A stretch of 64,000 nt of DNA from Mytilinidion resinicola. Its lineage: Eukaryota > Ascomycota > Dothideomycetes > Mytilinidiales > Mytilinidiaceae. The notes under the pieces were generated by a model, which saw nothing but the letters and a program-made list of their open reading frames with translations, was not told the DNA's origin and did not search any database. Position 1 is the first letter of the stretch. The number at the start of each line of letters is the position of its first letter. The DNA is taken from positions 1,573,656 through 1,637,655 of the forward strand of contig NW_022985442.1 in NCBI RefSeq assembly GCF_010093595.1, written 5' to 3'. Positions 45,000 through 56,396 of this stretch are shown here, one piece after another. The position numbers were made by a program, and so were the translations under genes.

Positions 45000-47900
45000 A
45001 GAAATTAGATATCTATTAAAAGCTGTTTCTATAGCTCCTTAATATTTTCAACTAATAGCAGTGCCCTTTAGGCCCTTATACTATTAAGTTAGGGTTTTTA
45101 ATACGCCTCTAGATTAAAACTATAGTTTATAAAAAAGGGTAATACCTTTATTATTTCTATAAATACGCTATTATAGGCGAACTAGGCTATTAGTAGTAGT
45201 AATACCTAATTATCCTGCCTATAATTAATATAGTATTATAGGTACTATTCTAAAGTCTAATTAAGCTTTTCCGTTTAACCGTCCGTTTAAGGGTAAAACG
45301 CTATAGAAAGCTTATGCTTTATTCCTAGTTATATAGTAAGGGTCTGCCAGAATTTTAATATAAAGAGCTTATCTTAGTCTAAAATTATCTTTTAGAGTAG
45401 CCTATAGTTGCTAATAATATACTTTAAGAAAGCGTAGGCTAGATTTTCTGCCGTTAATACTTTTTAGTAAGGGATAAAGTATATATATTTAGTTAGTCGG
45501 TTCGTAACTACTAATATTACGTTGTATTTTATACCTATTATAGGTTTAATAAACTGTAGTAGCTTAACTATAAAGTCCTATATAATAGATTTCTATACTT
45601 TTTCTAATATAGAGGGACTTTTTATTAGTCCGTATAGTACGTGTTATACTAACTTATTCTTTATATATTTGTATTTATATATAATTTTTTCTATTAGTTT
45701 CCGGAGTCTAGGGAAATAGAATATTTTTATAATTCTTTCCCGTGTTTTTTCTACTTCTTAGTGCCTATACACCGGTGTACTATAGAATTCCTTAATAAGC
45801 TCTTTTTATAAGGTCTTAGGTATAAATATCTTATCCTATAAGGTAATAATACTATTTTAGATTTTTCTGTATTCTTAGTTTATAGGTTCTAGGCGCAAAC
45901 TTTACCAGTTATAACCTACTAAATCCCGGCTTTTTTAGTCTAGTTTTTAGGCTGCCTTAATTTATTTATACTACTTATTATCCTTAGACCTATAAGTAAC
46001 TGCTGCTTGCGCGTAGTTAAATTTAAGGGTTTCTAGACTTCTCTTCCTAAGTATAAATTACCTGGTTTTTCCGGCTCCTTTTATATAGTCCGGCCTTCGG
46101 CTAAATACGTCTATATAAGCGTTTTTAGATCCCTTTTAGTATATAATCCTAAAATTAAAGGTTCCTAGTTTTTCTAACTATTTTACTTATCTTCTATTTA
46201 ACTTCTTAGTTATAGTAAAGTATATTAGATTTTTATAGTTAGTATACACCTGTATTATATATACTGCTTTTTTAAAGTAAACTTTCTACTAACTAAATAC
46301 TTCTACTATAGCTAGTAGTTCCTTATTATAGATATTATAGTTTAGCTTAGCTAGGCTTAGCTTCTATAAGTAGAATACTATAGAATATAACTTCCCTTAT
46401 TTATTTAGTTACTTAAGTATTGCTCCTAATACTTTATCTAACGTATTGCTTTTAATAGTAACTGGTTTCTATAGATTAAAAATTGCTAATACTAGTTTTA
46501 AGGCGAATTATACCTTTAACTTATTAAATACGCCCTGCGCTTCTAAGGTCTATCTATACTTAATATCCTTTCTAGTAAGTTCTATAAATAGCTTTGCAAT
46601 TTTTAAGTAGCCCTTAATAAACTACCTATAGTAATTAGCTAACCCTAGGAATAACTATAGTTCCTTTAAATTTATAGGTTCTAGCTATTCTTAAATAAAG
46701 AACACTTTACCTTTTTCTATTTTAATCTATTCTAGACTAATAACGTATTCTAGAAATCTAACTCTCTGCCTATAAAACTTATACTTATCCGGGTTTACTA
46801 TAAGGTTATATTTTTTAAGTTTTTTAAGCACCTTTTATATATATATTTTATATTTACTTAGCGTTTCTAAGTATATAAGGATATTATTAAGGTATACTAC
46901 TACAAACCGATCTAAGTAGCCCCTTAGCGCTAAGTTAACTACTGCTTAGAATATTACTAGCGCGTTAGTAAGCCTAAATAGTATTACTATATACTTAAAG
47001 TATCTGTATTAAGTTCTAAAAGCCGTTTTCTACTTTTCTTTTTTTCTTATCCTAATTAAATAGTACCCTTTATATAGGTCTATCTTTATAAAGTACTTAG
47101 CCTTATATAGTTAGTCTTTAAGTTTGGAGATTAAAGGTAATAAATAGCGGTTTTTAATTATAATTTTATTTAGTTATCTATAGTCTATATAAAGGTATAG
47201 CTTACTATTTAGTTTTAGAATAAATATTATAGGGTAACTTGCAAGTAATTCTAATAGTCTAATAAATCCTTGCTTTAGGTTCTTTTCTAGGTATTTTTCC
47301 AGCACTTCTAGTTCGCTCTAGGCTAGTAAATAGATTAGTTTAAACTACGGTTATTCGCCTAGTACTAGGGGAATATAGTAATCCTAAGGTTAGTGCTTTA
47401 GTAGTATATTCTAAACCTTTTCTATAAAAATTCCTCTAAATTTATTATATTCTTCTAGCACGTTTAGTGCTTTTACTGCCTTAGCTAGCTGCCGGCTGCT
47501 TAGGGGTCTAGGCTACTATTAGCTTACTGCCCTATTTTTTTTTTAGGCTTTTTTACCTCTTAAGGTATCTATATTAATATTTTATTTTTACTTAGGCTTA
47601 TCCTAGCGCAGGGTGCCCTTTAGTCCGCTTTCCGATTAGATTTTTACTTTACTAGACTTCTAATTAACTTAGGGGTTATACTGCTTTAGCTATAGTATAC
47701 CTAAAATTATATTATATCTCGCTGTGTTAGTTATATCTATACTAATAGTTTCTTAATATTCTTTAATCTATATAACACCTAGTTAAGTTTCTATAGTTAC
47801 CTGTCCGTTACTATATTATATAGGTGTGCTATCTACTATATATAGTTTATAAGGTCTATTTTTCTATTACTAGGGGATTCGGTTTCTCCTAATAAAGTTA

Positions 47901-50300
47901 TAGAATATAAAATTTCCCTGCGCGCTACTATCTAGTAGTGCTCTTGCCGGGTTCCTACTAATTTTAACTAATAGGATTACGTGTCTATAGTTCTAAATAG
48001 GAATAGAGTTAGGCTATATTACCGGGTTCCTTTTTTTTTCTATAATATAGGCTTTTCCTACTAGAGTAGCAATAGTTGCGGTTTATATTCTTTCGTCTTT
48101 AGCTGCTCTATAAGACTTTGTTTTTAGCTACTCTAGCTATTCTATTGCTTAAGCGCCTGCTTATTTTTTTAGCTATTCTTATAGCTAATAGTTTACGTGT
48201 TTTATTTCGTAATACACTAGATATAAGTCCTAGTAGCATATTTACCAGTTTTAGCCTTTCCTATATTCTATTAGGTACTAAGGGTCTAGAACTATAGTAG
48301 CTATTTTTATAAGTTTATCTTTTTTACCTATAATATAGTGCTCTATTTCCTTAAATAGTACTAGTTGTATAATAATATAATATTTTGTCTAATATAGGTA
48401 CTATTCTTAATATTTCTTATATATTATATACTTATTATATTTATCTTTAATATATAATACCTAAGATATCTATCTATAAAATAGGTGGTTTCTATTTAGC
48501 TATTTATTTTCCTTATTATAAACGCCTATTTTACTAATAGAGTATAAAGCTCTATAGATTTTAATCTTAGTTTATTTTCTATATAGCTCTAGCAGTTCCC
48601 GCTCTAGTCCTATACTAAATTCTCTATTACTAGACTATTTTTCTAGTTTATAATCTTTATTACTATTATAGTACTCCTTACTATTCTTAATAGGTGATTT
48701 ATTATTCTATTTTATCTAGATATTGCGGCTTAAGCCTTTAAATATATCCAATTTCGCGCAAGTTTCTATATTAAGGGTTGGCGTTATTATTGTTATTCCT
48801 GCGGCTGTAGCTATTTTTTCTTCTTTTTCTTTAATAAGTTGTCCGGTAACTCTTTCTATAGCTTTTAGGAATTAGTAACTTGCTAGTTCTTTTAGCTCTG
48901 CGCCTGCTGTAGCATTTTCGGCCTCTTACGCTTTTTATCTTTTATTAAGGCGTGCGAGAATCTCTCTTGCGCTTTATTCGTACGTAGCTATAACTCTGTT
49001 AACCTATACTTCTATATTTAGCAACTTAGTTTTACTATTGGTTTATAGCTCGGGTATATTATTTCGGGGTTCTAATCGCGGTTTAATTATTTAGAACGCC
49101 TTATCCGTTTCTAATAGGTAGTTAATCTCTATACTTTTAACTTCTATATCCGCGTAGTAGTTGTCTATAAAGTTGCTGTTATACTCTTTATTCCTTATTA
49201 TAGTAATAGTATATCCTTTTGCCTTTTATATTAAATAGTACCCTATTACCTACTTATTTAACTAATAGGTAAAGCAGTTGTTATTATAGCACGCGGTCTA
49301 TAATATAGAATTATAGCGGTTTATATTTAGCTTTACTATAACTGCTGCTGTTTAGGTGCTTTTAGAGTACTTACTTGCGAAGTATTTTTATTTTCCGTAT
49401 AATAGGCATGCACTGTTGCGCTTTCTATCTTACCTTTCTTTATTAGTAATTAGTCTACTCTTTTAGTTATTGCGTTATTTTATAATATTAATCTCTATAT
49501 AATCTCTATAGTTATAGTTGGTTACTTTTGGCTTTAGTCTAGCTAGTTGGGCGTAGGAATAAAGTCCCCTTTTATCTGCCTATTCTAGTTGTTATTTATA
49601 CTATTAACTATTAATTTATATTACTATTTCCTTAAGTTTATAGAGTATTAGAGGCCTCTCGCCTTATATAATTTTATCTTTAATATCTTTTTTAAGACCT
49701 CTATAGTACTATACTTACAGAGCTTTATCTTCCTATAATAGCTTAGACGTAATTTATATAAATTCTAAAGTATAGCGGCTGGTTAAGCTTTTTTACTTTA
49801 GAACTGCTATTTTCTATTCCGCTGTCTATTTTTTATTAGTGTCTCTAAAGGTTATCTAAAGTGCTAACTTAAAGTATCTATAGTTGCTAAATATAATATT
49901 AGTTTCTAGTTTCTAATTATCTGTATTAGCGTTGCCGAGCTAGTCTATAAGTATTAGGTTAAACTAGTTAAACGCTTTTTTTTTTAAGAAGGTGGCTGCT
50001 ATATAGACCTTATCTAATTTAAATTTAAGGTTGCTTTAGTTTATACGCAGGTATAGTTTTCTCTGCGTTATAAATGCTTTTAAAGCTCCTCTTTTACTAG
50101 TAAACTCTTCGGGTTTATTTATTTTATAGCCTTTATAGCTAACCGTTCTGCTAGTAGTAAGCTCCTTTTAGATAGTTTAGAGATTTCCTTATAGGGCCGC
50201 AATCTTTTTATTTTTAGTGTTACTAGCTTTTTCTAGTACTTATAGCCGTGTAAGCAATACCTATATATATATTACTACCTCGGGTATAGTTAGAGTTAGT
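45000..50300 (-). pseudogene. gag-pol remnant of the Ty3/gypsy element
   Basis: Read on the minus strand through many stops. The protease remnant ARALLDSSAQGNFI lies near 47890-47960. Reverse transcriptase spans about 46700-47250, with KTAFRT, LFRLTNALVIF and the catalytic region FVVVYLNNILIY (the usual DD now reads NN). RNase H lies near 46170-46450 (NYNIYNKELLAIVEVF). The integrase region is about 45000-45900, with a finger-like part near 45650-45800. Gag should occupy about 48200-50300 but is too degraded to define. Coordinates are approximate. No intact frame remains. Confidence 0.8.
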
Positions 50301-50387
50301 CTAGTAGTTATACTGCCCGAAGGGGTTAGTAGGGCTATTCTAATTAATTGTCTATATATAACTCCTTTAATATAGCGGTGTTTAAAG

Positions 50388-50926
50388 TATAATAGGTTAT
50401 TTTTTCTATACCTTCTAAGTGTTATATACTAAGGCAGGGTATAGGTTAAGTTATTATTAGGGTGTAATAGTCTTTAAAAAGTAAGGTAATAATTAATTAA
50501 AATATAAGACGGGGTTATTACTTCTAATAGGTAGTATTAAAGTTTTAAGTTAAATATAAGGTTTCTATCTATATAAAGGAGCATCCTTATATATAAAAGC
50601 TCCGTCCTAAAAAACCTTTTACTTATATAGCTTATAGCCTTAAGCCCCTTAAGCTACTTTCTTAGCTTATAGCCTTAAGCCCCTTAAGCGCTTACCTAGC
50701 TTATTTCCTTAAGCTCTTTAAGCTATTATATAGCTCCGTCCTTATAATATCCTATTTTTAGATTATTTCTATCTACTAGCAGTCTATAGGGGAATTTAAG
50801 ATCTCTATACGTTCTATATATAACTTTTTTAGTCCCGTAACCTAGTTTTACGTAATTAGTTTTATCTGCTTACTTATCTCTGCAAGTGCCTCTACGCTTA
50901 GGTTGTTTGTATTACAGGTTGTAATA
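50388..50926 (-). repeat. LTR (5' LTR of the minus-strand element)
   Basis: 539 bp partner of 43210-43748, same ends; the target duplication ATAGG follows directly. Confidence 0.93.
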
Positions 50927-53573
50927 ATAGGTTAAACGTAATAAAAAACACTTTAAATTAGTATACCTTAACCCTATTAATAAAGTAAGGAAAAGGGCTA
51001 ATTTAGTGCTATATTATAGTATATATTTTAAAATGCTAAGAAAAAAGCTAATAAAGTATAGTATTCTACTTTAGAACACCTATAATATAGATAAAAAAGG
51101 ATTTCTTATTAAATATCTTTAAAAAATAAAAAGGGTGTTTAGTAGAAAAGTATATAATTTAGGACAGCTTTTCTATATTATATAGAATAGTAATAGAGAG
51201 TAGATTATAGTAATAGCAGCTATCTATAGCAATAAAATAGTGCTTTCTTCTACTCTTATCTATTAAGCTGTTTTTAAAGATATATAAAATATATAGCTCT
51301 AGGATTTTAACCTAAATAAATACTCCTGCTTTTTTATATCCTTACTAATAGAATAGACTAATAATAGCCTCGGCTACGCTTAGTTAACTACTATATTTAA
51401 CTAAAAGATAAAGGTAAAGGTATATAATAGAAGAGACTAGCGTTTATTAATTATTAATAGCTACAGCTTTTATATTAATATAAAGTTTATTAAGTATTAT
51501 AATACTTATAGAATTCTTCTCTATATCTATTCTCCTTACTTAACTTACCGGCTATAGCTATTAGATATCTTTCTTTTTACACCGCTTGCTTATTACTATT
51601 CTAATAAATTAGACGCCTACCTTTATAAAAGTAAGGGCCTATTACACTTTATAAAAAGAAACTTCTTTAGGACCTTCTAAATTACTAATATAAAGGCTAT
51701 AACGCCTAATAATATAGCTAGTAGGTGGAGAAAGACTGGCATTATTCTATAGGATCCTAATATTATTTTAAACCTCTTTAACACTAAGCAGGAACCGGTG
51801 CTAGAGGATGCTAAGCGCCTAACTTCTAGCCGGTCTAACAGTGCAGAACTAGGCCCTGGCGATTGGAAGAGTATTAAAAAACGCCTCTAGAAAATAGTAA
51901 TTAATCTTATTAATTTAAAAGTGGATAATATTAAAAGAGAGGTGCGTGCGCTTGCTTAAGGAGTTACCGAGCTTGCAGCAACTAATATCTTGTTAGAAAG
52001 CCGTATTAGAGGCTATTAAGAAACTATAAAGAATAAGCAAAAGAAGAGGAAGCGGTAGGTACCTCTCTTTGCATAATTAGGGGCTTAAGAAGGTAGTAGT
52101 GCTATATTTTGGTTACCCACTAAGGTGCGCTAAGCAAGAGACCTTTTCTAAGAAAAGGAAGATATAAAGGCACGTGATATAGCTTCCAAGGCAGAGGAGA
52201 AGGTACAGAAGCAACTAGCTAAGGAAGAGAAGGAGAGAAATCTGGAGCGGAACCGTAATCAGAGGGCTATTACAAAAAAGCAAAAGAACGATGCAGAGGT
52301 TCTTAAAGGGCAACAGATGGAGGAGGCACGTAAGGCACGTGAGGTGGAGCAACAGCTCAAAGCGGGGATGCAGGCAATGCAGCAGAGGCAGAAGGTTAAG
52401 AAGGTTGTATTCACTATTCCTGAGGAGCCTACTGTTGAGCAGAATTGTGGTATTGAAGATGGGGTAGCCAAATCAGCTTCTGGCCGGCCTCAGCGATTGC
52501 GCATCACCCCTAAGCGATATGCCAACTCTATAATTACAATAGAATGAAAGAGCGACCCTAGTTGCCTCTCCTCCTTGATTTCTGTGTATAGATCTCGTTG
52601 TGTTGTGTTGAAAAGCTTCATGTTGTGAGCCGTGGATTTCTTGGTGAGGCGTGCACGAGGTGTCAGCGTGCACGAGCCGTCGAAGTCTTCTAAAAAGAGG
52701 ACGCCAGGTGCCTACTACACGTCTTTTTGTTATCTTATGGAAGTGCTTAATGTAGTAAAGGCATTCTAGGTGACATTCACCAGGTAGTCATCAGACAGGT
52801 AGTCGCACCAGCCCTCCAATATAGTGCGCGCAGCAACGATAACCATAGAGGGAATAGCCTCACCTGCGCCGCTGATAGCCTCTACTAAGGTGATGAGCTC
52901 TCTGTTGTTTCTATGAGGCATACGAACCTGCCGGCCATGCTGCATATACACCAGCTGGTTCTTGGCTACTCATATGCACACGCCACTCTCATCAAAATTC
53001 CATATATCCTCATCCAATATACCCCATTCACCGCGCCAGGCATAAAGGCCGGCATACCACTCCGCAATGCGTGCAGGCTGCTGTGCCTGCTTGCGCTGTA
53101 TATCCATAGGTTTCTGCACAATCTTGTTGTATTTTGCGTGTTTCTTGAGCCATCTCCTGTCCCAATTGATGCCAACTACGGGCGGGTCGTCATACTCGTA
53201 GGCCTCAGAGGAAATCGCGTTCGCGGCTGATACAACTTGACGGTGCCGAATACCGAAGCTAATGCGTTCTATATGGTCCAGGAATTGCTCTAGGGCAAGC
53301 TCTTGAGCTTCATCAAGTACTTGATTTATTGGAGGACGTGTAGATCGACTATTGCCTCCATGGTAGGCACGTAGGAGGCGGTCGTAGGGTAGGCCATAGT
53401 CGCGAGCATACTGCGCAATGTACAAAATTTTGGCGGCATCAGTGATTGATTGTGCTTGTTCGGCATACGTAGGCATGATAGCGGCATTTTATTATTGAAG
53501 AGCAGGCTTGGTTGTGGAGGTTCACGGCTTCAAAAGATAATATTGTATTATTCTACGCGTTGAGCTAGTATTT

Positions 53574-53647
53574 GTGTTGAGCTTGTAGGCCCGCGCTACG
53601 CGCGCGCGTTCGCGAAGCGAATTTCGAAAAACCGGTGAGGGGCCGAG
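53574..53647. repeat. right terminal inverted repeat of transposon A
   Basis: Reverse complement of the left end with extra GCGC-rich bases in the middle. It ends GGTGAGGGGCCGAG next to TA. Confidence 0.85.
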
Positions 53648-53695
53648 TATCGAATCCAGAAGAGAAGGTTCCTGCAATGGAAACGACCGATCGAG

Positions 53696-54809
53696 ATGTG
53701 TACTCCAAAGCTGGCGTCTGGAACATCCAGTGCTCGTCCAATAGGTATATTTTCCTCCTATATGCTACTTTGTCTCTCACTCGCCATCTTAATCTTGCGA
53801 TCGTTGTACAAAAGTTCCCAGCGCCGTTCATTTGCTCAAAATTTGAAACCAAATCAATCTAGGAGTACTAGACGAGTCGTTCTATTCACTGTCCTTTCTG
53901 CGATCAGTCTTGGCACGACGTGGTACTATATGTTCTGCTTCTTCTCTCACTCATATCAACAATGGTCATCTAGACAATCTATACACCTTTCGGTAGACGG
54001 ATCCCTCGAGCTTGGAGCCTGGCTGAGGGACACAAAGCTATTCAAAGAAGCCTGGGGCACCGCGCTCGAAACCCCGGAACGCTTCTGGTGGACGCAGCAG
54101 ATCTTCTTCTTCACATCTATATGGAGCGTCTTCCTCGGGCAACAAGGTAGCTTGCTTTCTAGAATCCATCCTCAATCTTCTCGTCTACATTGAAAAATTA
54201 CGACGATGACAGGACTGACCGTCCCCATGTCCAGGCTTCTCCCGCCGCATCCCTCATCTCTGGGCCTACATGCTCCTAGGCCAAGTCGTCGCCATCTCCT
54301 TCGCAACAAACCTCTTCTTCCTCGCCGTCTCGCTGAATCCCGCCTCACCACCGGCCTTTCAGCAAGACCCATCGCGCTGGACCCCGCCATTGTCAATTCT
54401 CCTCATCCCTTTACTCGCGACCTTCGTCAGCACGGGTATGATGCCCATCTCAGTCTCGAAGCCGTACTTCATGTACATATTGCTTTTGCCTCATTTCGCG
54501 CTATTTATGCCGCCTGTGTTGTATAGTGTTGTGCCTCAGTCTTGGGGCACGACCCATAGGTCTCTGAAAGCAGCGGAGCGGTACTATGAACGTGTTTATT
54601 CTCTCCTTGTCATGCTGTCAATTGTATTCATAGCGCTAGCGTCGAGAACAGCTTGGGGTGGGGTATTGACGGCGCTGTATGAGCATCCCGCTGTCAGCAG
54701 TGTGGGATGGGACGTCATTCTTTGCTGGATAAGCTGGGGGTTCTGGACGCTCGTGCAGCAGTTCGGTGCGAGCGATGTCAGGAGAGAGGGGAAGGGAAAG
54801 CAACTTTAG
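53696..54809 (+). CDS. multi-pass membrane protein of unknown function
   Basis: Exons 53696-54146 and 54235-54809 join across an 88 nt intron (GTAGCT...TGTCCAG); 341 aa. About eight membrane segments are visible: SSYMLLCLSLAILILRSL, VVLFTVLSAISLGTTWYYMF, FFFTSIWSVFL, YMLLGQVVAISFATNLFFL, ILLIPLLATFVSTG, FMYILLLPHFALFMPPV, LLVMLSIVFIALA and VILCWISWGFWTLV. No catalytic motif is recognised. The start is uncertain: an out-of-frame ATG lies at 53677, and a 70 nt intron (GTATAT...ACAAAAG) could instead join METTDRDVYSKAGVWN to the body, losing the first membrane segment. The transposon island ends 49 bp upstream of 53696, so the native promoter or N-terminus may have been altered. It sits beside the methyltransferase gene, tail to tail. 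Confidence 0.7.
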
Positions 54810-54839
54810 TAGACGTAGGAGACTGTTTTGATGCGACTC

Positions 54840-56166
54840 TTATCGTCGAGCTACTACAACAACTCCCCTGACGATTCCAGTACGTGCCCACCACCCGAAG
54901 AGCCACTTCGCTGCTTTGAGACCGCCGAGCCCTAGTCCAATCGTATCTAGATCGTGTTCCCTCAGATTGAGAAAGTTAGTGAGCGGTGCAAAGACGTGCT
55001 CTGTGATATCAATTATCACGATGTCCTCCGCTCTATACCCAACTTCTTGAAGCTTCTGACGGTACACTCCCTCCGTCACAAAGTTCGCGAATGGAGAACG
55101 GGACGAGGCGCAAACAAGATAAAGCAAAACTTTCTGAGCCATCGTGACATCCTCTGCCAAAACTAGATCAAACGCCATAACCGAAGCGTCCAACCTATCG
55201 TGCGCATGCCGAATAACCGCCCAGCGCGAGGGCGAAAAATGGTAGAACGTATCAAGCGCCAGCACCCATCTCGTCTTCCACTCGGACGTCCCTTGCGTCG
55301 CCACCCGCATCGCCTCAGGCCATGCTTCCGGCCTCGCGGCGTCGCCGCAGAATAGCCGCACGTGGTCGTGGACGTAATCGGAAGGCATTACGCGCTGTAG
55401 ACGAGCCTTGGCGTAGTTGCATTGGGTTTTTGAGAGCGTGATGCCAGTGTAATGGTCGAATACGGGGAATTTTTGCTTGGTTTCGGTCGTCCAAGCCCAT
55501 TCGTCGGCGTGATATGGTACTCCTGACTTTCCTTCGACTTGTTGCATCAGGAACTCGGTTTGGTCTCCGCAGCCGAACCCCAAGTCAACGAGTTCGAGTG
55601 TTTCTAGCTGAACAATGCCGGGTTTGGACCGCATCACATCGGCCGTCTCGAGAACTTTGATAAGGAGAGCGCGGCAGGCGGTTGGGAAGTCGTTCGTGTC
55701 CTTGTTTTCATGAGCTAGGTCATGAAGAGTATTCATCTCTTGGAACTTAAAAGCTTGAGCAACTTGAATTATATAAATCGTGGCATACTTCCCAATACCC
55801 CATGTTCATCCACATGCTCTTCGGCGGCATCTCGATATTCAACCGACCGTGCTCCAAACCATACACCTCCACGATCGTTTCGCTCTCATGCCAGAGGGCA
55901 TTTCTGAGTCGTGGTACGAGCATGCGCATAGTAGGAATGAAGATGATACCACATATGAAGACGGCGGCTTGTCGGAGGTCTATCCATGGGACTATGTGGT
56001 CGTTTTCTAAGGTAAAGAAGTAGATGAAGGGCACTAATGGCAGCATAAAATTAACGATTTGAGATTTCTGCATGAAGAATAGGATGATTGAAACTGCTAG
56101 CCCTAATGACTTGATTCTGTCTATGTTTACGGTATCTGGAATCCGGATTCGAGGAGTGGTGATCAA
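54840..56166 (-). CDS. membrane-anchored SAM methyltransferase, cyclopropane-synthase-like
   Basis: Exon 2 is 54840-55736 and the upstream exon reaches 55789; the intron 55737-55788 is 52 nt (GTATGC...AAGAG). The join reads MNMGYWE-MNTLHDLAHENK and runs into TNDFPTACRALL. The N-terminus has two or three membrane segments (LGLAVSIILFF; MLPLVPFIYFF; AAVFICGIIFI). The catalytic part has SAM motif I LVDLGFGCGDQTEFL and the HYTGITLSKTQCNYAKARL segment resembling cyclopropane-fatty-acid synthase and related lipid methyltransferases. No ATG exists upstream in the open frame before a stop. The true start is either an internal ATG at 56073 or a small exon further up joined through the acceptor CTTTTTAG at about 56187, so the 5' end is provisional. 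A lipid or other hydrophobic substrate is inferred. Confidence 0.72.
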
Positions 56167-56396
56167 GGAAGAGAAGCAAGCAGTGCCTAAAAAGCGTCGA
56201 GCTATTCTCGCTTGAGACTAGTCTCCTGCGAGTTGTATTTGCAAGATCTTAAAGTGGATATCATGAGTAATCTAAGATGCGTGTGGCTTCGTTGGCTTCA
56301 TTTACAGTCTTCTTAGTCCCCTTTTGCCTTTCAGATTGCCATATCTACTATGTCTTGAACAAAAATCGAGGGCCCAACTTGGAACATTGCTGGACA

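Larger units (their letters stand above)
43210..50926 (-). mobile_element. Ty3/gypsy LTR retrotransposon, RIP-degraded
   Basis: Two 539 bp LTRs bound 7717 bp, with the 5 bp target duplication ATAGG at 43205-43209 and 50927-50931. A purine tract (GGGGGAG type, complement of 43752-43760) beside the left LTR places the 3' end there, so the element reads on the minus strand. Domain order on that strand is gag, protease, reverse transcriptase, RNase H, integrase, the Ty3/gypsy order. The target is the transposase of element B. Confidence 0.92.
42829..52547 (+). pseudogene. transposase of element B, interrupted by the Ty3/gypsy element
   Basis: The N-terminal part lies between element C and the retrotransposon (about 42860-43209). 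It is AT-rich, with a recognisable helix-turn-helix/CENP-B-like stretch ending KITSKRPGGN. It continues at 50932 with YLNPINKVRKRANLVL, the DDE motifs NTYNIDKKGFLI, RRD-RLLIINSYSFYINIKF and a C-terminal, GC-normal basic coiled region that stays open to the TGA at 52547 (EEKVQKQLAKEEKERNLERN; GRPQRLRITPKRY). Stops are dense in the AT-rich portion. The exact start codon cannot be fixed. Confidence 0.75.
40952..52690. mobile_element. Fot1/pogo-type transposon B, inserted in A's transposase
   Basis: Inverted ends share a perfect 17 bp core GACTTCGACGGCTCGTG (40955-40971; complement at 52671-52687). TA flanks both ends (40950-40951 and 52691-52692). Beyond the core the left end matches the right after C-to-T and G-to-A changes. 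Deleting B joins the two halves of A's DDE domain at the same point of the protein, which confirms the insertion. B holds its own transposase, element C and a Ty3/gypsy element. Confidence 0.82.
37535..53476 (-). pseudogene. transposase of element A, split by two insertions
   Basis: Three pieces on the minus strand: 53476 down to 52691 (N-terminus and first part of the DDE domain), 40951 down to 40415 (rest of the DDE domain) and 38127 down to 37535 (C-terminal tail). The first piece starts MPTYAEQAQSITDAAKILYI and is GC-normal. It has a CENP-B-like DNA-binding region and the catalytic start WNFDESGVCI, followed by a single TGA at 52972-52970 where a CGA codon is expected, and another stop at 52768. 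The second piece is AT-rich with recognisable FLKYIERKKIKIYTL and PLDIG remnants and many stops. The third piece continues TPPAAHVAGNKWHTP and keeps one frame with several stops to the terminal TAG. Not functional. Confidence 0.8.
37399..53647. mobile_element. Fot1/pogo-type DNA transposon A, host of the whole nest
   Basis: Imperfect terminal inverted repeats bound the element: left 37399-37455, right 53574-53647. They share the perfect 14 bp end CTCGGCCCCTCACC, then CGCTTCGCGAA, GCGGGCCTA and AAGCTCAACAC blocks. A TA dinucleotide flanks each end (37397-37398 and 53648-53649), the target duplication of the Tc1/mariner-pogo superfamily. Removing the inner insertions leaves roughly 2.2 kb, a normal size. 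It lies in the intergenic space between Trm4 (218 bp away) and the membrane-protein gene (49 bp away). Confidence 0.85.

Noticed and set aside
40600..52000. AT-rich block as a mitochondrial insertion or centromere
   Set aside because: Reverse transcriptase, integrase and pogo transposase remnants with target duplications explain the block as RIP-degraded transposons.
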